Of a stretch of DNA of 64,000 nucleotides, positions 1 to 9,496 are shown piece by piece. The stretch's first letter is position 1; each line of letters starts with the position of its first letter. The position numbers were made by a program, and so were the translations under genes. The DNA is from Ruegeria discodermiae (GTDB lineage: Bacteria; Pseudomonadota; Alphaproteobacteria; Rhodobacterales; Rhodobacteraceae): the NCBI RefSeq assembly GCF_030758345.1, contig NZ_JAVAMO010000004.1:62001-126000 (forward strand), given 5' to 3'. The notes under the pieces are model-generated. The model had not been told where the DNA came from and did no database searches. It saw only the letters and a list, made by a program, of their open reading frames with translations.

Positions 1-856
1 TTGATCCGGCCTGCCGCCCCTTGCGGTATTCCGACAGAAAACCCTTTTTTGCAAAGACCTGCCAACCCGGCCCCGTCAGTTTGCGCGCCACAGAAACCCG
101 GATCACCCGGTCATCTGTTGGCCCTTCCGCAAGTTGACCGGCGAGATAAGCCCCTTCGGGCTCATCAATGCCGATCACCGCCCGATCGGGTCCGCCCTCG
201 GCAAAGAGACGGCGCTTGGCCGCGAAATAGCCGCCCATGCCGCCATGGCGGTCCAGGTGATCGGGGCTGAGATTGGTGAAGACGGCCACATCCGGTGTCA
301 GCGCACGGGCCAGATCGGTCTGGTAGCTGCTGAGTTCCAGCACCACCACCGAACCGTCGCTGCCCGGTTCTATATCCAGCACGCCGCGCCCGATATTGCC
401 CGCCAATTGCGAATTCCGCCCGCCTTCGGTCAGGATATGATGGATCAGCGCAGCGGTGGTTGATTTGCCGTTCGAGCCCGTCACCGCAACCACGCGCGGC
501 ATGGAGTCGAAACGATCCCAGTCCCGCGTCGCGAAGGAGCGGAAGAAGAGGCCAATATCGTTATCAACCGGCACGCCCGCCTCTTGCGCGGCGGCGACCA
601 CCAGGTTGGGCTTGGGATAGAGATGCGGAATGCCGGGTGAGACAATCAGCGCGGCAACCTCTTCAAAAGCACCTTGCTTCAACAGATCGCGACAGGTGAA
701 CCCCTCCCCTTCGGCCGCTTCGCGCGCCGCCGGGTTGTCGTCCCAGCAGATGGGCACGGCCCCGCCTTCACGCAACGCACGCGCGGCCACCAGACCGGAG
801 CGGCCCAGCCCCAGAACCGCCACCTGTTTGCCCGCAAAACCCTTGACCGGGATCAT
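1..856 (-). CDS. murD: UDP-N-acetylmuramoylalanine--D-glutamate ligase MurD (3' end cut by window)
   Basis: MurD adds D-glutamate to UDP-MurNAc-L-Ala in the cytoplasm, the second amino-acid step of peptidoglycan precursor synthesis. The visible 285 residues are the N-terminal and part of the central domain. They begin [20 protein letters not shown] with the Rossmann-like glycine motif, then show the Mur ligase ATP loop TGSNGKST and the motif [11 protein letters not shown] of the central domain. The C-terminus lies beyond base 1. The ATG overlaps the TGA of the upstream P-loop ATPase gene (ATGA), so the two are probably translationally coupled. The gene is in the normal dcw position after mraY, apart from the inserted ATPase gene. 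Confidence 0.95.
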   Translation of the reverse strand, partial: MIPVKGFAGKQVAVLGLGRSGLVAARALREGGAVPICWDDNPAAREAAEGEGFTCRDLLKQGAFEEVAALIVSPGIPHLYPKPNLVVAAAQEAGVPVDNDIGLFFRSFATRDWDRFDSMPRVVAVTGSNGKSTTAALIHHILTEGGRNSQLAGNIGRGVLDIEPGSDGSVVVLELSSYQTDLARALTPDVAVFTNLSPDHLDRHGGMGGYFAAKRRLFAEGGPDRAVIGIDEPEGAYLAGQLAEGPTDDRVIRVSVARKLTGPGWQVFAKKGFLSEYRKGRQAGS

Positions 857-1398
857 GTCGCCGCCCCTTTTCTCAATTGCGCCTCGAACCAATCCGCCCG
901 CGCTGAAACGGGCAGTTTGGGGACCAGTATCGTCTCGAACCCATATTGCGGTAAGCGGTCGCATAACGCCTCGAATTCCGCAAGGGCGTCGGTCATCCCG
1001 TGTTTACGGTCATCATCTGCCTCGAATATCTCGGGCCAGGGCGGCGTCAGGTAGAGGTGGCGGTCATAGCCGAGGGTCAGCACGCGGTCCCGGGTGGTCT
1101 GCGCCAGCTCCGTTCCGGTCCGGTCAAACCAGATCAGCGCGTCCAGTGCTGAGCGGTCGAAGATCACCGGATCGCCTGTCGCGCGGTTTGCATCAGCAAT
1201 CGCCATCTCGATGGCACGGTGGCAAAACGCTGCAGGATCGCGCCATGGCAGGGCCTGCCCGCCGGATTGTCGTTCCTCGGCAATGATGCGGCGCCCGGGC
1301 TCGGGCACCGTGGCGTAACCCCGGCGCGCCATTTCCTGCAGCAACGTGGACTTGCCGCCCCCTGAACAGCCCGACAGGACGATCCGGCGCGCTGTCAC
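853..1398 (-). CDS. AAA-type P-loop ATPase/kinase-like protein inserted in dcw cluster
   Basis: Predicted 181-residue cytoplasmic nucleotide-binding protein resembling the small AAA_28 ATPases. The Walker A loop GCSGGGKS is at residues 10-17. An Asp-Arg-Ser motif (IFDRSALD) and a hydrophobic strand ending in Tyr-Leu-Thr ([10 protein letters not shown]) follow, as in kinase-like P-loop enzymes. I chose the GTG at 1398 because it overlaps the mraY stop (GTGA) and starts just ahead of the P-loop. The gene stops inside the murD start (ATGA). It is therefore embedded in the division operon by two 4-bp overlaps and should be co-translated with mraY and murD. The substrate is unknown. No Mur-pathway role can be read from the sequence. 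Confidence 0.8.
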   Translation of the reverse strand: MTARRIVLSGCSGGGKSTLLQEMARRGYATVPEPGRRIIAEERQSGGQALPWRDPAAFCHRAIEMAIADANRATGDPVIFDRSALDALIWFDRTGTELAQTTRDRVLTLGYDRHLYLTPPWPEIFEADDDRKHGMTDALAEFEALCDRLPQYGFETILVPKLPVSARADWFEAQLRKGAAT

Positions 1399-2477
1399 CG
1401 GACCTTGAGCGTAGCGAGACCAATCATCGCCAGGATAAGAGAGATGATCCAGAACCGGATCACGATGGTGGATTCCGCCCAGCCCTTTTTCTCGTAATGG
1501 TGATGGATCGGGGCCATCAGGAACACGCGCTTGCCGGTGCGTTTGTAATAGAGCACCTGGATGATCACGCTCATCGCCTCGACCACAAACAGCCCGCCGA
1601 CCACGGCCAGCACCAGCTCGTGCTTGGTGGCCACAGCGATCGCGCCCAGCGCGCCGCCCAGCGCCAGCGAGCCGGTATCGCCCATGAACACCGCCGCCGG
1701 GGGGGCGTTGTACCACAGGAACCCCAGCCCGGCACCAAAGAGCGCGGCGGCGAAGACAAGGATTTCGCCAGTGCCAGGCACGTAATGGACATCGAGATAT
1801 TCGGTGAAATCGACGCGTCCCACCGCATAGGCAATGATGCCCAGCGTGGTGCCCGCGATCATCACCGGCATGATCGCCAACCCGTCCAGGCCGTCGGTCA
1901 GGTTGACCGCATTGGCCGCGCCGACAATGACGATGATCGAGAATGGGATATAGAAGACGCCCAGATTGATCAGCGTATCCTTGAACACCGGTAGTGCCAG
2001 TTGGTTGCGCAGCATATCCGGGTGATAGGCCGCCGCCCAGGTTGCCGCGATGACCGCGATGATGATGCCCAGCGCCAGCCTCAACCGCCCCGGCACGCCC
2101 TTGGTATTCTGCTTGGAGACCTTGGCATAATCATCGGCAAACCCGATCAGCGCGTAAGCCAGCGTCACGAAGATCACCAGCCAGACAAACGGATTGTCGA
2201 GCCGCGCCCAGAGCAGCGTCGAGCTGAGCAGCGCGCCCACGATCAGCAGCCCGCCCATGGTTGGCGTTCCGGCCTTGGAGAAATGCCCCTCCGGCCCATC
2301 GTCGCGAATGGGTTGGCCCTTGCCCTGCTTGCGGCGCAGCACGTTGATCAGGGGGCGTCCGAACAGGAAACCAAAGATCAAAGCCGTCAGAAAGGCCCCG
2401 CCCGCACGGAAGGTGATGTAGCGGAAGAGGTTCCAGATATCCCCTCCATCCGACAAGGCGGTCAACCAGTACAGCAT
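1395..2477 (-). CDS. mraY: Phospho-N-acetylmuramoyl-pentapeptide transferase MraY
   Basis: MraY transfers phospho-MurNAc-pentapeptide to undecaprenyl phosphate, making lipid I at the inner membrane. The 360-residue protein has the usual family length and about ten hydrophobic segments. It carries the cytoplasmic loop motif with the aspartate pair near residue 59 (IRDDGPEGH), the [10 protein letters not shown] motif and the [10 protein letters not shown] motif that form the Mg/UDP-binding active site, and the HHHYE motif near the C-terminus (residues about 326-330). The start lies 30 bp after the murF stop. The gene overlaps the next gene by 4 bp. All features agree with MraY of Rhodobacteraceae. 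Confidence 0.98.
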   Translation of the reverse strand: MLYWLTALSDGGDIWNLFRYITFRAGGAFLTALIFGFLFGRPLINVLRRKQGKGQPIRDDGPEGHFSKAGTPTMGGLLIVGALLSSTLLWARLDNPFVWLVIFVTLAYALIGFADDYAKVSKQNTKGVPGRLRLALGIIIAVIAATWAAAYHPDMLRNQLALPVFKDTLINLGVFYIPFSIIVIVGAANAVNLTDGLDGLAIMPVMIAGTTLGIIAYAVGRVDFTEYLDVHYVPGTGEILVFAAALFGAGLGFLWYNAPPAAVFMGDTGSLALGGALGAIAVATKHELVLAVVGGLFVVEAMSVIIQVLYYKRTGKRVFLMAPIHHHYEKKGWAESTIVIRFWIISLILAMIGLATLKVR

Positions 2478-2507
2478 TTCAGAACGGCCCCTCGTTCGTA
2501 TTTTTGT

Positions 2508-3893
2508 TCAGTCGGCGTCTTCATCCATATGGCGGATTCCGTCAACGATCTGCGCCAATCCCATGCTGAGCGAGCCCTTGGCAAGCACAATATCGCCCGG
2601 ATTGATCAGATCGGGCAGCGATGGCACCATATCGCCACTGGTCTCGGTCCAGATGCCACGCTTTTCCTCGGGCAGGGCCGCTTGCAGCGCTTTCATCAGA
2701 GGACCGATGCAATGGACCTTGTCCACATTGGCCATCGCCTTCAGTTCAGCGAGTTCAGCGTGGAAGTCTTCGGCCCTCGGGCCCAGCTCCTTCATGTCGC
2801 CCAGAAAGGCCACCCGGCGGCGGCCTTCGCTTGCCCCCAGCACCTCAAGCGCCGAAGCCATCGAGGCGGGGTTGGCGTTATAGCTGTCATCATGCAGCTG
2901 GATGGTGCCGCCGGTCGGTAGCTCCAGTTTCCGGCGCGCGCCACGGCCATGGTAGGGCGTCCAGTCCTTGAGCGCGGTGATCGCCTGGATCAGATCGGCC
3001 CCAAGCGCGGCGCTGGCCAGGATCGCGCCCAGCCCGTTCATCGCGAAATGCGCGCCCGGCGAGCGGATCTTGAAGCCCAGAACCGAGCCATAGATATTGG
3101 CTTTGGCCAGCGTCGAGGTGCCGTCGCTTTCCAGTTCTACCAGTTTGAAATCCGTGGCATTTCTGCCGAAGGTCAGCGCCCGCGCGCCGACCTGTTCGGC
3201 CTTGTCGCGCAGAATATCGACCTGTTTGATATCGGCGTTGATGATGGCGATGCCGTTATGGGGCAGACCGTCGAAGATCGCCGCCTTTTCGCGGGCGATA
3301 TCATCGACCGAGTCAAACGCCTCCAGATGCGCCGGGGCGACGGTGGTGATCAGCGCCACATGCGGGCGCGCCTGACGGGCCAGCGGCGCGATCTCGCCGG
3401 GGTGGTTCATGCCGATCTCGATCACCGCAAACTCGGTGTCGCGCGGCATCCGGGCCAGCGTCAGCGGCACGCCCCAATGGTTGTTATAGCTGGCAACGCT
3501 GGCATGGGTTTCACCCTGATCGCCCAGCATCTGGGCCAGCATTTCTTTGGTTGAGGTTTTGCCGACGCTGCCGGTCACCGCGACAACTTTCGCACCGGTG
3601 TGGGCGCGGGCGGCGCGGCCCAGATCCTCCAACCCATGCAGGACGTCGTCGACGATCAGCAGCGGCGCATCCTCGGCCACCCCGTCCGGTACATGGCTGA
3701 CCAGAGCCGCCGCCGCGCCCTTTTCCAGCGCCTGCGCCACGAAATCATGCCCGTCGCGCACATCCTTGAGGGCCACGAACAGATCGCCGGGCTCAATCGT
3801 GCGGGTATCGATGGAGACACCGCTCGCCTCCCAATCCTGCGTCGCCCGCCCGCCGGTGGCCTGTACGGCCTCAAGACTTGTCCAAAGTGTCAT
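2508..3893 (-). CDS. murF: UDP-MurNAc-tripeptide--D-Ala-D-Ala ligase MurF
   Basis: MurF adds the D-Ala-D-Ala dipeptide to UDP-MurNAc-tripeptide, completing the pentapeptide in the cytoplasm. The 461-residue protein has the Mur ligase domain order: an N-terminal substrate domain with the SIDTRTIEPGDLFVAL signature, the ATP loop VTGSVGKTSTKEM near residue 107, the EIGMNHPGEI motif, and a C-terminal ligase domain with the DSYNANPASM motif diagnostic of MurF. Its start overlaps the murE stop by 4 bp (3890-3893), which fits an operon read toward lower coordinates. Confidence 0.97.
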   Translation of the reverse strand: MTLWTSLEAVQATGGRATQDWEASGVSIDTRTIEPGDLFVALKDVRDGHDFVAQALEKGAAAALVSHVPDGVAEDAPLLIVDDVLHGLEDLGRAARAHTGAKVVAVTGSVGKTSTKEMLAQMLGDQGETHASVASYNNHWGVPLTLARMPRDTEFAVIEIGMNHPGEIAPLARQARPHVALITTVAPAHLEAFDSVDDIAREKAAIFDGLPHNGIAIINADIKQVDILRDKAEQVGARALTFGRNATDFKLVELESDGTSTLAKANIYGSVLGFKIRSPGAHFAMNGLGAILASAALGADLIQAITALKDWTPYHGRGARRKLELPTGGTIQLHDDSYNANPASMASALEVLGASEGRRRVAFLGDMKELGPRAEDFHAELAELKAMANVDKVHCIGPLMKALQAALPEEKRGIWTETSGDMVPSLPDLINPGDIVLAKGSLSMGLAQIVDGIRHMDEDAD

Positions 3894-5371
3894 ACACCTC
3901 TCCCGTCCAAGGCGGCCACGGCCACGCTTGCCTGTTCAACATCATCAAAGGGCAGCACGTCATCGCCGACGATCTGCCCGGTTTCATGGCCCTTGCCCGC
4001 GATCAGCAGCGCGTCACCCGACTGCAGGCTGTCAACGCCGCGCAGGATAGCCTCGGCCCGGTCTCCCACTTCGCTGGCGTCGGGCGCACCGCCCATCACT
4101 GCGGCACGGATCAGGGCCGGGTCCTCGCTGCGTGGATTGTCATCTGTGACAAAGACAACATCGGCGTTGTCCGCCGCCGCCTGCCCCATCAGTGGCCGCT
4201 TGCCGGAGTCGCGATCACCGCCCGCGCCGACCACGACAACAAGGCGGCCCATGACATGCGGACGCAAGGCTTTGAGCGCTGTGGCCACCGCGTCGGGCGT
4301 GTGGGAATAGTCGACAAACACCGTCGCGCCATTGTCGCGGGTTGCGGCAAGCTGCATCCGCCCACGCACGGTGGTCAAATGCGGCAGGGTCTCGAACACG
4401 CGCTCGGGATCATCCCCCGCCGCGATCACCAGCCCGCAGGCCATAAGGACATTCTGCGCCTGAAACCCGCCGATCAGGTTGAGGCGGGTCTGATACACCT
4501 TACCGTCATAGGAAAAGCGCAAGTCCTGGCCATTTGCGTCAAAGCGCTGGTTGAGCAGGTTCAGATCGCCCACGCCCTGCCCGACCGTGCTGATCTGTTG
4601 ACCCCGCGCAGCGGCGATGGCCCGCATCTCGGCCCCCTTGGAGTCATCGATATTGATCACCGCCGTGCCTTCGGGGGGCAGCACCCGGCGGAAAAGACCC
4701 GCCTTGGCGGCGAAATAGGCCTCGAACGTGTCGTGGTAGTCCAGATGATCCTGGGTGAAATTGGTGAATCCCGCCGCCTCCAGCCGCACACCGTCGAGGC
4801 GGCGCTGTTCCAGACCATGTGACGAGGCCTCCATCGCCGCATGAGTCACACCCGCCGCTGCCGCCTGAACCAGACAGCGATGCAAGGTGATCGGCTCGGG
4901 CGTGGTATGGGCCAGCGGCGCGGTCCAGGCGCCTTCGACCCCGGTGGTACCGAGATTGACCGCCTTATGGCCCAGTTCCGACCAGATCTGCCGCACAAAT
5001 GTGGAAACGGAGGTTTTGCCATTGGTGCCGGTTACCGCAACCATCACCTTAGGCTGGGCACCGAACCACAGAGCGGCGACATAGGCCAGCGCCTGCCTTG
5101 GGTCTTCAGTGACGATCAGGGCTGCATCCGAGGCGGCCAGTTCGGTGGCCGCGATTTCTGCCCCTTTTGTATCCGTCAGGATCGCCGCCGCGCCCATGCG
5201 CAAGGCAAACTGGATGAACTCACCGCCGTGCACGCGGGTGCCGGGAAGTGCAGCAAAAAGAAAACCGTCCTTCACCTCGCGGCTATCGACGGCCAGCCCG
5301 GTGATCTGCGGATTGGCGCCACCGCGCGCGGTCAGGGCCAGTTGGCTGAGTTTTTTTGCCGGTCCGCCCAT
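3890..5371 (-). CDS. murE: UDP-MurNAc-tripeptide synthetase MurE (meso-DAP type)
   Basis: MurE adds the third stem-peptide residue to UDP-MurNAc-L-Ala-D-Glu. The 493-residue protein has the ATP loop VTGTNGKTSVSTF and the motif DDNPRSEDP. The DNPR tetrapeptide marks enzymes that use meso-diaminopimelate, as expected for a Gram-negative. I used the ATG at 5371. Upstream in frame there are only non-start codons back to the end of ftsI, so the gap to the ftsI stop is 23 bp. The stop overlaps murF. It is the second of three consecutive Mur ligases in the transcript (E, F, then D after mraY). Confidence 0.96.
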   Translation of the reverse strand: MGGPAKKLSQLALTARGGANPQITGLAVDSREVKDGFLFAALPGTRVHGGEFIQFALRMGAAAILTDTKGAEIAATELAASDAALIVTEDPRQALAYVAALWFGAQPKVMVAVTGTNGKTSVSTFVRQIWSELGHKAVNLGTTGVEGAWTAPLAHTTPEPITLHRCLVQAAAAGVTHAAMEASSHGLEQRRLDGVRLEAAGFTNFTQDHLDYHDTFEAYFAAKAGLFRRVLPPEGTAVINIDDSKGAEMRAIAAARGQQISTVGQGVGDLNLLNQRFDANGQDLRFSYDGKVYQTRLNLIGGFQAQNVLMACGLVIAAGDDPERVFETLPHLTTVRGRMQLAATRDNGATVFVDYSHTPDAVATALKALRPHVMGRLVVVVGAGGDRDSGKRPLMGQAAADNADVVFVTDDNPRSEDPALIRAAVMGGAPDASEVGDRAEAILRGVDSLQSGDALLIAGKGHETGQIVGDDVLPFDDVEQASVAVAALDGRGV

Positions 5372-5394
5372 ATCCGCGCCTGCCTTTTTGCCGA

Positions 5395-7182
5395 TCAGTT
5401 TGCGGTCAGCGTTATAGCAGCGGGATCGACGGGCTCAACCTTTGGCCGCAGCCCTAACAGTGGGGCCACGCGCCCGATAAGTTCAGCCGCCACCGGCACG
5501 GCGGTCCAGCCCGCCGTGCGCCGCTTTTCGCCGTAGGCGAGAATCGATGGCTCATCCAGGGTCACCACCAGAACGTATTTCGGATCGCTCATCGGAAAGA
5601 TCGAAGCGAAGGTGGCGATCACCTTCTTGTCGTAATAGCCACCGCGCGGCTTGGGCTTGTCGGCGGTGCCGGTCTTGCCGCCCACCTCATATCCCGGCAC
5701 TTCGCCAAAGCTGGCCGTGCCGCTGGTCACCACTTTGCGCAGCATGTCGCGAGCCTGTTTCGCAGCGTTGTTCGACATCACGCGCGGGCCGTATTGCGCT
5801 CCGGTCTTTTTCAGAATCGTCGGACTTACATAGTTGCCGCCATTGGCGATGGCTGCATACCCGGCGGCCAGATGCATCGGGCTGGTCGACAGCCCGTGGC
5901 CGTAAGAGATCGTCACAGTGCTGAGCTCACCCCATTTCTTGGGCAGAAGCGGCTTGCCGCCCGCGGCCTCGACAATCTCGAACGGGGTCGGGTCGAACAT
6001 GCCCAAACCGTCGAGGAACTGCTGCTGCCGCTTACCGCCGATCTGAATGGCCAGCCGCCCGGTGCCCCGGTTCGAGCTTTTGACGATGACGTCAGCCACG
6101 CTCAGCTTGCCGTAATTCTTGCCCTGAAACTCACCAATCGGGAACCGCCCAATCCGCATGGGGCCAGAGGTGTCGATGATGGTGTTCGAATTCACCAGCC
6201 CCAGATCGACCGCCTGTGCCGCCGTGAAGATCTTGTAGACCGAACCCAGTTCGTAGACCCCTTGCACATAACGATTGAACAGCGGGCTATCGGAGGGATC
6301 AAACCCGGATGTGGGCGGGCGCGGACGATCATTTGGATCGAAAGATGGCAGCGAAGCAGCCGAAATCACCTCGCCCGTATGCACATCCATCAGCACCGCC
6401 GAGGCACCCTTGGCATTCATGATCTTCATGCCACCATAAAGCACCCGCTCAACCGCCGCCTGCACGGTCAGGTCCAGCGACAATTGCAGCGGCTTCGCGC
6501 CATTCGCCGGGTCGCGCAGGTAGGTGTCGAACTTCTTCTCGACCCCGGCCACACCGATCACTTCGGCGGCGCTGACTCCTTCCTTGCCGAAACCGGCTCC
6601 GCCCAGAATATGCGCGGCCAGTTGACCATTGGGATAGAGGCGCATTTCGCGGGGACCGAACAGCAGACCGGGATCGCCCAGATCATGCACCGCCTGTTTC
6701 TGTTCCGGTGAGATGCGCTTCTTGATCCAGAGGAACTTGCGCTTGCCGGTGAAATCCTTGACCAGCCGGTCGCGGTCGAGATCGGGGAAGATCTGTACCA
6801 GCCCGTCGGCCGCAGCCATCGGATCGACCATCAGCGGCGGCTGGGCATAAAGCGAATGGGTCTCGAAATTGGTCGCCAGAATGCGCCCCTGCCGGTCGAC
6901 GATGTCGCCGCGCTGGGTGGCAATCGATGCGCCCGGAACACTGGCAATCGGCTCTTGCGGTTCAGCGGTGGCCATGACGCTCATGCGCGCACCAACCACG
7001 CCAAAGGCGCAGAAGAAGAAGGCAGCTAGCACCAGCAGGCGACCTTCGGCGCGGGCGCGGGTGCGATCGCGCATCTCTTCGTGGCGCTTGCGGATGTTCT
7101 CGCGTTCGATGGCTGCCGGGTTCTGACCCTTGGCACGGGCCTCAAGCACACGGGCCAGTGGTCGCAGGGGCGTGCGGGTCAT
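5395..7182 (-). CDS. ftsI: Septal peptidoglycan transpeptidase FtsI (PBP3-like)
   Basis: FtsI cross-links septal peptidoglycan in the periplasm. It is anchored in the inner membrane and works with FtsW and FtsQLB. The 595-residue protein has a basic cytoplasmic N-terminus, one transmembrane segment at about residues 49-65, and a pedestal domain beginning at the GDIVDRQGRILA motif. The transpeptidase domain has the active-site SxxK (LGSVYKIF), the SxN motif (KSSNRGT) and the KTG triad (GGKTGTADKP), so all catalytic boxes are intact. Length is normal for the family. The start overlaps the ftsL stop by 4 bp. Confidence 0.97.
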   Translation of the reverse strand: MTRTPLRPLARVLEARAKGQNPAAIERENIRKRHEEMRDRTRARAEGRLLVLAAFFFCAFGVVGARMSVMATAEPQEPIASVPGASIATQRGDIVDRQGRILATNFETHSLYAQPPLMVDPMAAADGLVQIFPDLDRDRLVKDFTGKRKFLWIKKRISPEQKQAVHDLGDPGLLFGPREMRLYPNGQLAAHILGGAGFGKEGVSAAEVIGVAGVEKKFDTYLRDPANGAKPLQLSLDLTVQAAVERVLYGGMKIMNAKGASAVLMDVHTGEVISAASLPSFDPNDRPRPPTSGFDPSDSPLFNRYVQGVYELGSVYKIFTAAQAVDLGLVNSNTIIDTSGPMRIGRFPIGEFQGKNYGKLSVADVIVKSSNRGTGRLAIQIGGKRQQQFLDGLGMFDPTPFEIVEAAGGKPLLPKKWGELSTVTISYGHGLSTSPMHLAAGYAAIANGGNYVSPTILKKTGAQYGPRVMSNNAAKQARDMLRKVVTSGTASFGEVPGYEVGGKTGTADKPKPRGGYYDKKVIATFASIFPMSDPKYVLVVTLDEPSILAYGEKRRTAGWTAVPVAAELIGRVAPLLGLRPKVEPVDPAAITLTAN

Positions 7183-7535
7183 GGGAACTGCTCCTCAAGG
7201 ATGGCGCGCACATCAATGGCGTTGTTGATGGTGATCTCCGGCTCTGGCGGGCGCGGATAGGCGACCTCATCCACCTTGCCGAACTGATCGGGGCGCAGGG
7301 GCAAGAGACCCAACCGGTCAAAGTTCAGATCCGCCAGCTCGCGCAACCGGTCGGGGCGGTTGAGATAGGCCCATTCGGCGCGCAGCACGCTCAGCCGCAC
7401 CTGCGCGGCGCCGATCTGGCGCTGCAATGTCTGCGTCTCTTTCAGCACTTGCTGGGTCTTGTAGTTTTCCTGATAGGCCCAGAGCGCAAGGCCGAAAACG
7501 GCCAAGGCGGTGAGCACGTAAATCACGCTTCTCAT
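7179..7535 (-). CDS. ftsL: Cell division protein FtsL
   Basis: Small bitopic division protein of 118 residues. An N-terminal membrane helix (about residues 3-21) is followed by a coiled coil (about residues 22-60, rich in Q, L and E) that pairs with FtsB to form FtsQLB, which activates FtsWI. The sequence is poorly conserved between families, so the call rests mainly on topology and on its fixed position between rsmH and ftsI. Both flanking junctions are 4-bp ATGA overlaps. The Pro-rich tail after residue 90 is unlike E. coli FtsL but is commonly seen in alphaproteobacteria. Confidence 0.92.
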   Translation of the reverse strand: MRSVIYVLTALAVFGLALWAYQENYKTQQVLKETQTLQRQIGAAQVRLSVLRAEWAYLNRPDRLRELADLNFDRLGLLPLRPDQFGKVDEVAYPRPPEPEITINNAIDVRAILEEQFP

Positions 7536-8521
7536 CTTGCCCCCTTCAATTGCGGCATACCGATGCTTTTGGCATCGATACCCCCGTCGGGCGCATCCGT
7601 GCGCACCGCCACCCGCAGTTTTGCCGACCGCGACCGCGGGTTTTCCTCAAGCTCTTGCGGGTCAGGCCCAATCGCCTTGCGCGTCTTGAGGTCGAATTGT
7701 GGCTGTTCCTGCGCCTGCTCGGGCGCATAGCGATTGGCGCGCCCGGTACGTCCGGCACGGGCCTGCAGGAAGCGTTTGACCATCCGATCCTCGATGGAAT
7801 GGAAGGTCACTACAGCCAGCGCACCGCCCGGCCTCAAGGCCCGCTCAGCCGCCATCAGCCCCTGAAACAGCTCGTCATATTCGGCATTCACCGCAATGCG
7901 CAGCGCCTGAAAGCTGCGGGTTGCGGGATGGGACTGGCCGGGCTTGGGGCGTGGCAGACAGCGCTCGATTACGCCGGACAATTGCAACGTGGTCTCAAAC
8001 GGGGCCTCGGCGCGCGCCTTGACGATCGCCTTGGCGATACGGCGGCTGGCGCGTTCCTCGCCATAGTGAAAAAAGATATCGGCAAGCGCGCCCTCGGAGG
8101 CGGTATTGACCAGATCGGCGGCGCTTTCGCCCTCCTGGCTCATGCGCATGTCGAGCGGGCCGTCTTTCATAAAGGAAAACCCGCGCTCGGCCAGATCGAG
8201 CTGCATCGAGGACACGCCGAGGTCCAGCACCACACCATGCAGGTCCTGTGCATAGTCATCCATTCGGGAGAATACCCCCCGCTGCATCACCAGCCGGTCA
8301 CCATATTCCCCTGCCCAGTCTGCCGCCATCTCAAAGGCCAGCGGATCGCGGTCGACGGCGATCACGCGCTCGGCGCCGGCCTCTAACAAGCCGCGAGTAT
8401 ACCCCCCGGCGCCAAACGTGCCGTCCAGCCAGACGCCCGAGACCGGCGCGACCGCTTGCAACAGCGGGCGGAGCAGGACGGGAATGTGAGGATCATCTGA
8501 AGGTGGGCGCGCGGCAGCCAT
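7532..8521 (-). CDS. rsmH: 16S rRNA (cytosine(1402)-N(4))-methyltransferase RsmH (MraW)
   Basis: RsmH methylates N4 of C1402 in the 16S rRNA decoding centre using S-adenosylmethionine. The 329-residue protein begins with HIPVLL and has the SAM-binding glycine motif [14 protein letters not shown], the acidic strand VIAVDRDP, the [14 protein letters not shown] motif and the C-terminal RFLQARAG region, all typical of the family. I chose the ATG at 8521, four bases downstream of the mraZ stop. Upstream codons in this frame only shadow mraZ. It stays linked to division genes in most bacteria although its substrate is the ribosome. Confidence 0.96.
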   Translation of the reverse strand: MAAARPPSDDPHIPVLLRPLLQAVAPVSGVWLDGTFGAGGYTRGLLEAGAERVIAVDRDPLAFEMAADWAGEYGDRLVMQRGVFSRMDDYAQDLHGVVLDLGVSSMQLDLAERGFSFMKDGPLDMRMSQEGESAADLVNTASEGALADIFFHYGEERASRRIAKAIVKARAEAPFETTLQLSGVIERCLPRPKPGQSHPATRSFQALRIAVNAEYDELFQGLMAAERALRPGGALAVVTFHSIEDRMVKRFLQARAGRTGRANRYAPEQAQEQPQFDLKTRKAIGPDPQELEENPRSRSAKLRVAVRTDAPDGGIDAKSIGMPQLKGAR

Positions 8522-8525
8522 GCCG

Positions 8526-9029
8526 TTACGCCCCCCCGGCGCCATCCAGGAACTGCATCGGATCGAAATCGTCGGGCAGATCGTCCATGAAGTCCTCGAA
8601 CTTGCCCAATTCCTCGACCTCATAGGTCTCGGGCTTCCAGATCTGGAAGGTATCCCCGGTGGAGAAGAAGAAGGCCTCATCCTTGAGATCGATTTTCTTG
8701 CGTAGCTTGGCAGGCAGCACCAGGCGTCCGGTCTCGTCCACTGTGGTGGGAAAGGACTGTCCGTGGAACAGGCGCTGCAGCAGCTTGCGCTCCATCGAGC
8801 CGCGCGACAGCTGGGCGATCTTGGCATCGACCTCTTCGATGGCTTCCATGGTGTAGCATTCAAGAAAGTTGCGGCGGTGATCGCCATAGACGATGACAAG
8901 TTCGGGGTTGCTGCCGGATTGCCAGTTGGGATCGCCCGCCTCCAGAACACGGCGAAACGAGGCCGGGATCGACACCCTGCCCTTGCCGTCCACCTTATGG
9001 TGGCTTTCGCCTCTAAACATGCGCGCCAA
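8526..9029 (-). CDS. mraZ: Division/cell wall cluster transcriptional regulator MraZ
   Basis: MraZ is a double AbrB/SpoVT-fold DNA-binding protein that forms rings and regulates its own operon. The two swapped-hairpin repeats are visible, each carrying the D-x-K/T-GR signature: [15 protein letters not shown] near the N-terminus and [15 protein letters not shown] in the second half. I prefer the TTG at 9029 (167 residues, reading (M)[11 protein letters not shown]) because AAAGGGA lies about 9 bases upstream. The ATG at 9020 would give 164 residues, and the longer 194-residue reading frame has no better signal. The acidic tail [12 protein letters not shown] is typical of alphaproteobacterial MraZ. 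The protein's likely binding sites lie upstream at 9472-9496 and 9617-9641. Confidence 0.93.
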   Translation of the reverse strand: MARMFRGESHHKVDGKGRVSIPASFRRVLEAGDPNWQSGSNPELVIVYGDHRRNFLECYTMEAIEEVDAKIAQLSRGSMERKLLQRLFHGQSFPTTVDETGRLVLPAKLRKKIDLKDEAFFFSTGDTFQIWKPETYEVEELGKFEDFMDDLPDDFDPMQFLDGAGGA

Positions 9030-9089
9030 GCTGACTGTCCCTTTTGCTCGCGCCCCACCAAAACTTTTCCGCCCCCGGAAACGAGATAC

Positions 9090-9123
9090 GGCGGGTTGAT
9101 CTGCTGCCACTGATCAACCCGCC
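9090..9123 (-). ncRNA. Strong hairpin in the mraZ leader; possible 3' end of an UpsM-like 5'-UTR sRNA
   Basis: A perfect 12-bp inverted repeat, GGCGGGTTGATC (9090-9101) and GATCAACCCGCC (9112-9123), encloses a 10-nt loop about 60 bases upstream of the mraZ start. A smaller hairpin, CCCGC-TTT-GCGGG (9131-9143), lies next to it on the 5' side of the leader. There is no clear T-run, so simple intrinsic termination is uncertain. In Rhodobacter sphaeroides the abundant sRNA UpsM is cut from, or terminated within, the mraZ leader. The position and structure here invite that comparison, but sequence homology to UpsM was not tested. Confidence 0.5.
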
Positions 9124-9434
9124 GCATTGGCCCGCTTTGCGGGAAGTCCGACTGCACGCGCACCTGGGGGGGGGATGTCTGCTCGCCCGCGCGCCGGATC
9201 TCTTTGGTCTGATGAAAGCGAGATGCCTGTATGAAACCGTTTTTTGTTCTTACCGGGGTCGTTTGGTGCCCCTTGTCGCCTCGTCCTCATCGGATGAATA
9301 AGGGATGACATGGGAATTCATGGAAATCAATAGGAAATTATGAGCAAATTTTAATTTAGGAGCGGAGAGGCACTGTCACAACACATAAGAAATCACACAT
9401 TTGCCCCACTGAAATACCCTATATGTGACGTTGG

Positions 9435-9463
9435 ATTAAAACTCACACCACATATAGTGCCAA
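9435..9463 (-). promoter_or_regulatory. Predicted sigma-70 promoter of the mraZ operon
   Basis: On the minus strand TTGGCA (-35, 9463-9458) and TTTAAT (-10, 9440-9435) are separated by exactly 17 bases. Each matches the sigma-70 consensus at five of six positions. Transcription would start near 9428 and give a leader of about 400 nt before mraZ. The promoter sits directly downstream of a TGGGN triplet (9472-9496). The spacer and start region are bracketed by the inverted repeat CTATATGTG (9419-9427) / CACATATAG (9449-9457), a possible second operator. Confidence 0.55.
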
Positions 9464-9471
9464 AACGAGCA

Positions 9472-9496
9472 CACCAAAATATCCCATATAATCCCA
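9472..9496 (-). promoter_or_regulatory. Candidate MraZ box, proximal (three TGGGN-type repeats, 10-bp period)
   Basis: Reading the minus strand, TGGGA (9496-9492), TGGGA (9486-9482) and TGGTG (9476-9472) are each separated by five bases. E. coli MraZ binds TGGGN direct repeats with 5-nt spacers upstream of mraZ, so this is the expected architecture. The third repeat departs from consensus at one base. The site ends nine bases from the predicted -35 hexamer. Confidence 0.7.
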
